Part shown: positions 63,495-64,000 of the stretch, piece by piece
Layout of the letters: each line of letters opens with the position of its first letter
Numbering within the stretch: position 1 is the first letter of the stretch
Assembly: GCA_036250225.1 (NCBI GenBank)
Contig: JAPZLL010000023.1
Coordinates: forward strand, 310,001-374,000
Direction: 5' to 3'
DNA: 64,000 nt
Source: Cercophora sp. LCS_1
Lineage: Eukaryota > Ascomycota > Sordariomycetes > Sordariales > Lasiosphaeriaceae
Notes under the pieces: generated by a model
The model's database searches: none
Told to the model about the DNA's origin: nothing
Seen by the model: only the letters and a program-made list of their open reading frames with translations
Made by a program: the position numbers and the translations under genes

Positions 63495-64000
63495 TCATTT
63501 CGGGCGGTACGGGCCAGAAGGATATCCCGAGCCAGCGCCTTGGCCTTTAGCAGCCGAGCGCAGCCTATTATCGCAAACTGAATGTCAGCACTCTTGTCAG
63601 CATTCTACCTCCGGCTAGCGGTATCTCGCACACCAAACTCGAAGGAAACATGATTCCTTACTAGGAATTCTTTGGGCTAGGCTGGCTGAGGCACTCACAT
63701 CCTGTCGCTTCCACCAACGGCACGGTTCGTCTCCGGGGTCTCGCCAACCTGCTTCCTGGCTCCACGGTTGAGCGCTTGCTGAGAATCCTTGCGGGCGCCG
63801 GACTGAGTGGCATCCTTGGAGTCGCCAGCGGTGGCCTGGTTGGTGGGGTTGCCAGCAGCTTGCTGGATGGCCTGGGCGTTCTTCTGGTACTTGTAGACAG
63901 TCCAGTCGAACACGTAGTCGTATTGGAAACCCTCGCGGACAAAGAGGTCGCGGAAAATCTTGCGAAGGTAGCTGTAGTCGGGCTTGTCATCGAAGCGGAG
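63495..64000 (-). CDS. ck-1a: Casein kinase 1, C-terminal part (5' end outside window)
   Basis: Exons 63699-64000 (continuing beyond the window) and 63495-63564. The visible part begins LRFDDKPDYSYLRKIFRDLF and FDWTVYKYQK, the C-lobe end of CK1 delta/epsilon-type kinases such as Neurospora CK-1a and yeast Hrr25. A Gln/Ala/Asn-rich tail ends with ETNRAVGGSDR. My last exon adds MLRSAAKGQGAGSGYPSGPY and a short basic end, with donor GTGAGT and acceptor AATAG. If the last intron is not removed, translation stops directly after SDRM. In Neurospora this kinase phosphorylates the clock protein FRQ; in general it acts in the cell cycle, membrane traffic and ribosome biogenesis. Confidence 0.88.
63565..63698 (-). 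other. Last intron of casein kinase 1 (134 nt)
   Basis: GTGAGT donor next to AGGAT and a GCTGAC branch-like sequence. Two candidate acceptors, TTCAG and AATAG, lie 14 nt apart. The AATAG acceptor gives the best-looking C-terminus. This intron is longer than most in the window. Confidence 0.55.

Overview
The window is nuclear DNA of a filamentous ascomycete. Evidence: short introns (about 46-80 nt) with GTRNGT donors and CTRAY branch points, moderately GC-rich coding sequence, and fungus-restricted proteins such as the V-ATPase c' proteolipid and the fungal 9.5 kDa complex I subunit. The protein sequences look closest to Sordariomycetes (Sordariales-like); that is an impression from memory, not a computed placement. 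There is no sign of a prokaryotic segment, an intact transposon, a CRISPR array or a virus.

Layout, left to right: a Rho1 GEF of the Rom1/Rom2 type (minus, 3' part outside the window); V-ATPase subunit c' (plus); a small proline/tyrosine-rich conserved protein (minus); a secreted metallophosphoesterase (plus); splicing factor Isy1 (minus); a tRNA-like Pol III unit; oligosaccharyltransferase subunit Wbp1 (minus), divergent from complex I subunit NUO9.5 (plus); an 8-kb intronless BEACH/WD40 giant (minus); a 2.5-kb gene-poor stretch; vacuolar subtilisin proteinase B (plus); a large disordered protein (plus); a berberine-bridge-type FAD oxidase (minus); Efr3 (plus); Atp12 (plus); an AlkB-like dioxygenase with Cys clusters (minus), divergent from a peroxisomal acyl/aryl-CoA ligase (plus); a WSC/Thr-rich secreted protein (minus); a GRAM-TBC-EF-hand Rab GAP (minus); a PKA catalytic subunit (plus); a tail-anchored inositol 5-phosphatase (minus); and the C-terminal part of casein kinase 1 (minus, 5' part outside the window).

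The content is mostly housekeeping and signalling. Several products belong to plasma-membrane phosphoinositide, Rho1 and vesicle-traffic biology (Rom2-like, Efr3, inositol 5-phosphatase, TBC GAP, BEACH), but I see no operon-like or cluster logic and no secondary-metabolite cluster. I did not find a convincing undescribed system. The best leads are the Pol III unit with an unusual triple heptamer, the AlkB-like protein with Cys clusters, a probable GC-AG intron, alternative C-termini of casein kinase 1, and a perfect 20-bp palindrome between convergent genes. Gene models were built by hand from splice signals and reading-frame continuity; every exon chain given sums to a whole number of codons.
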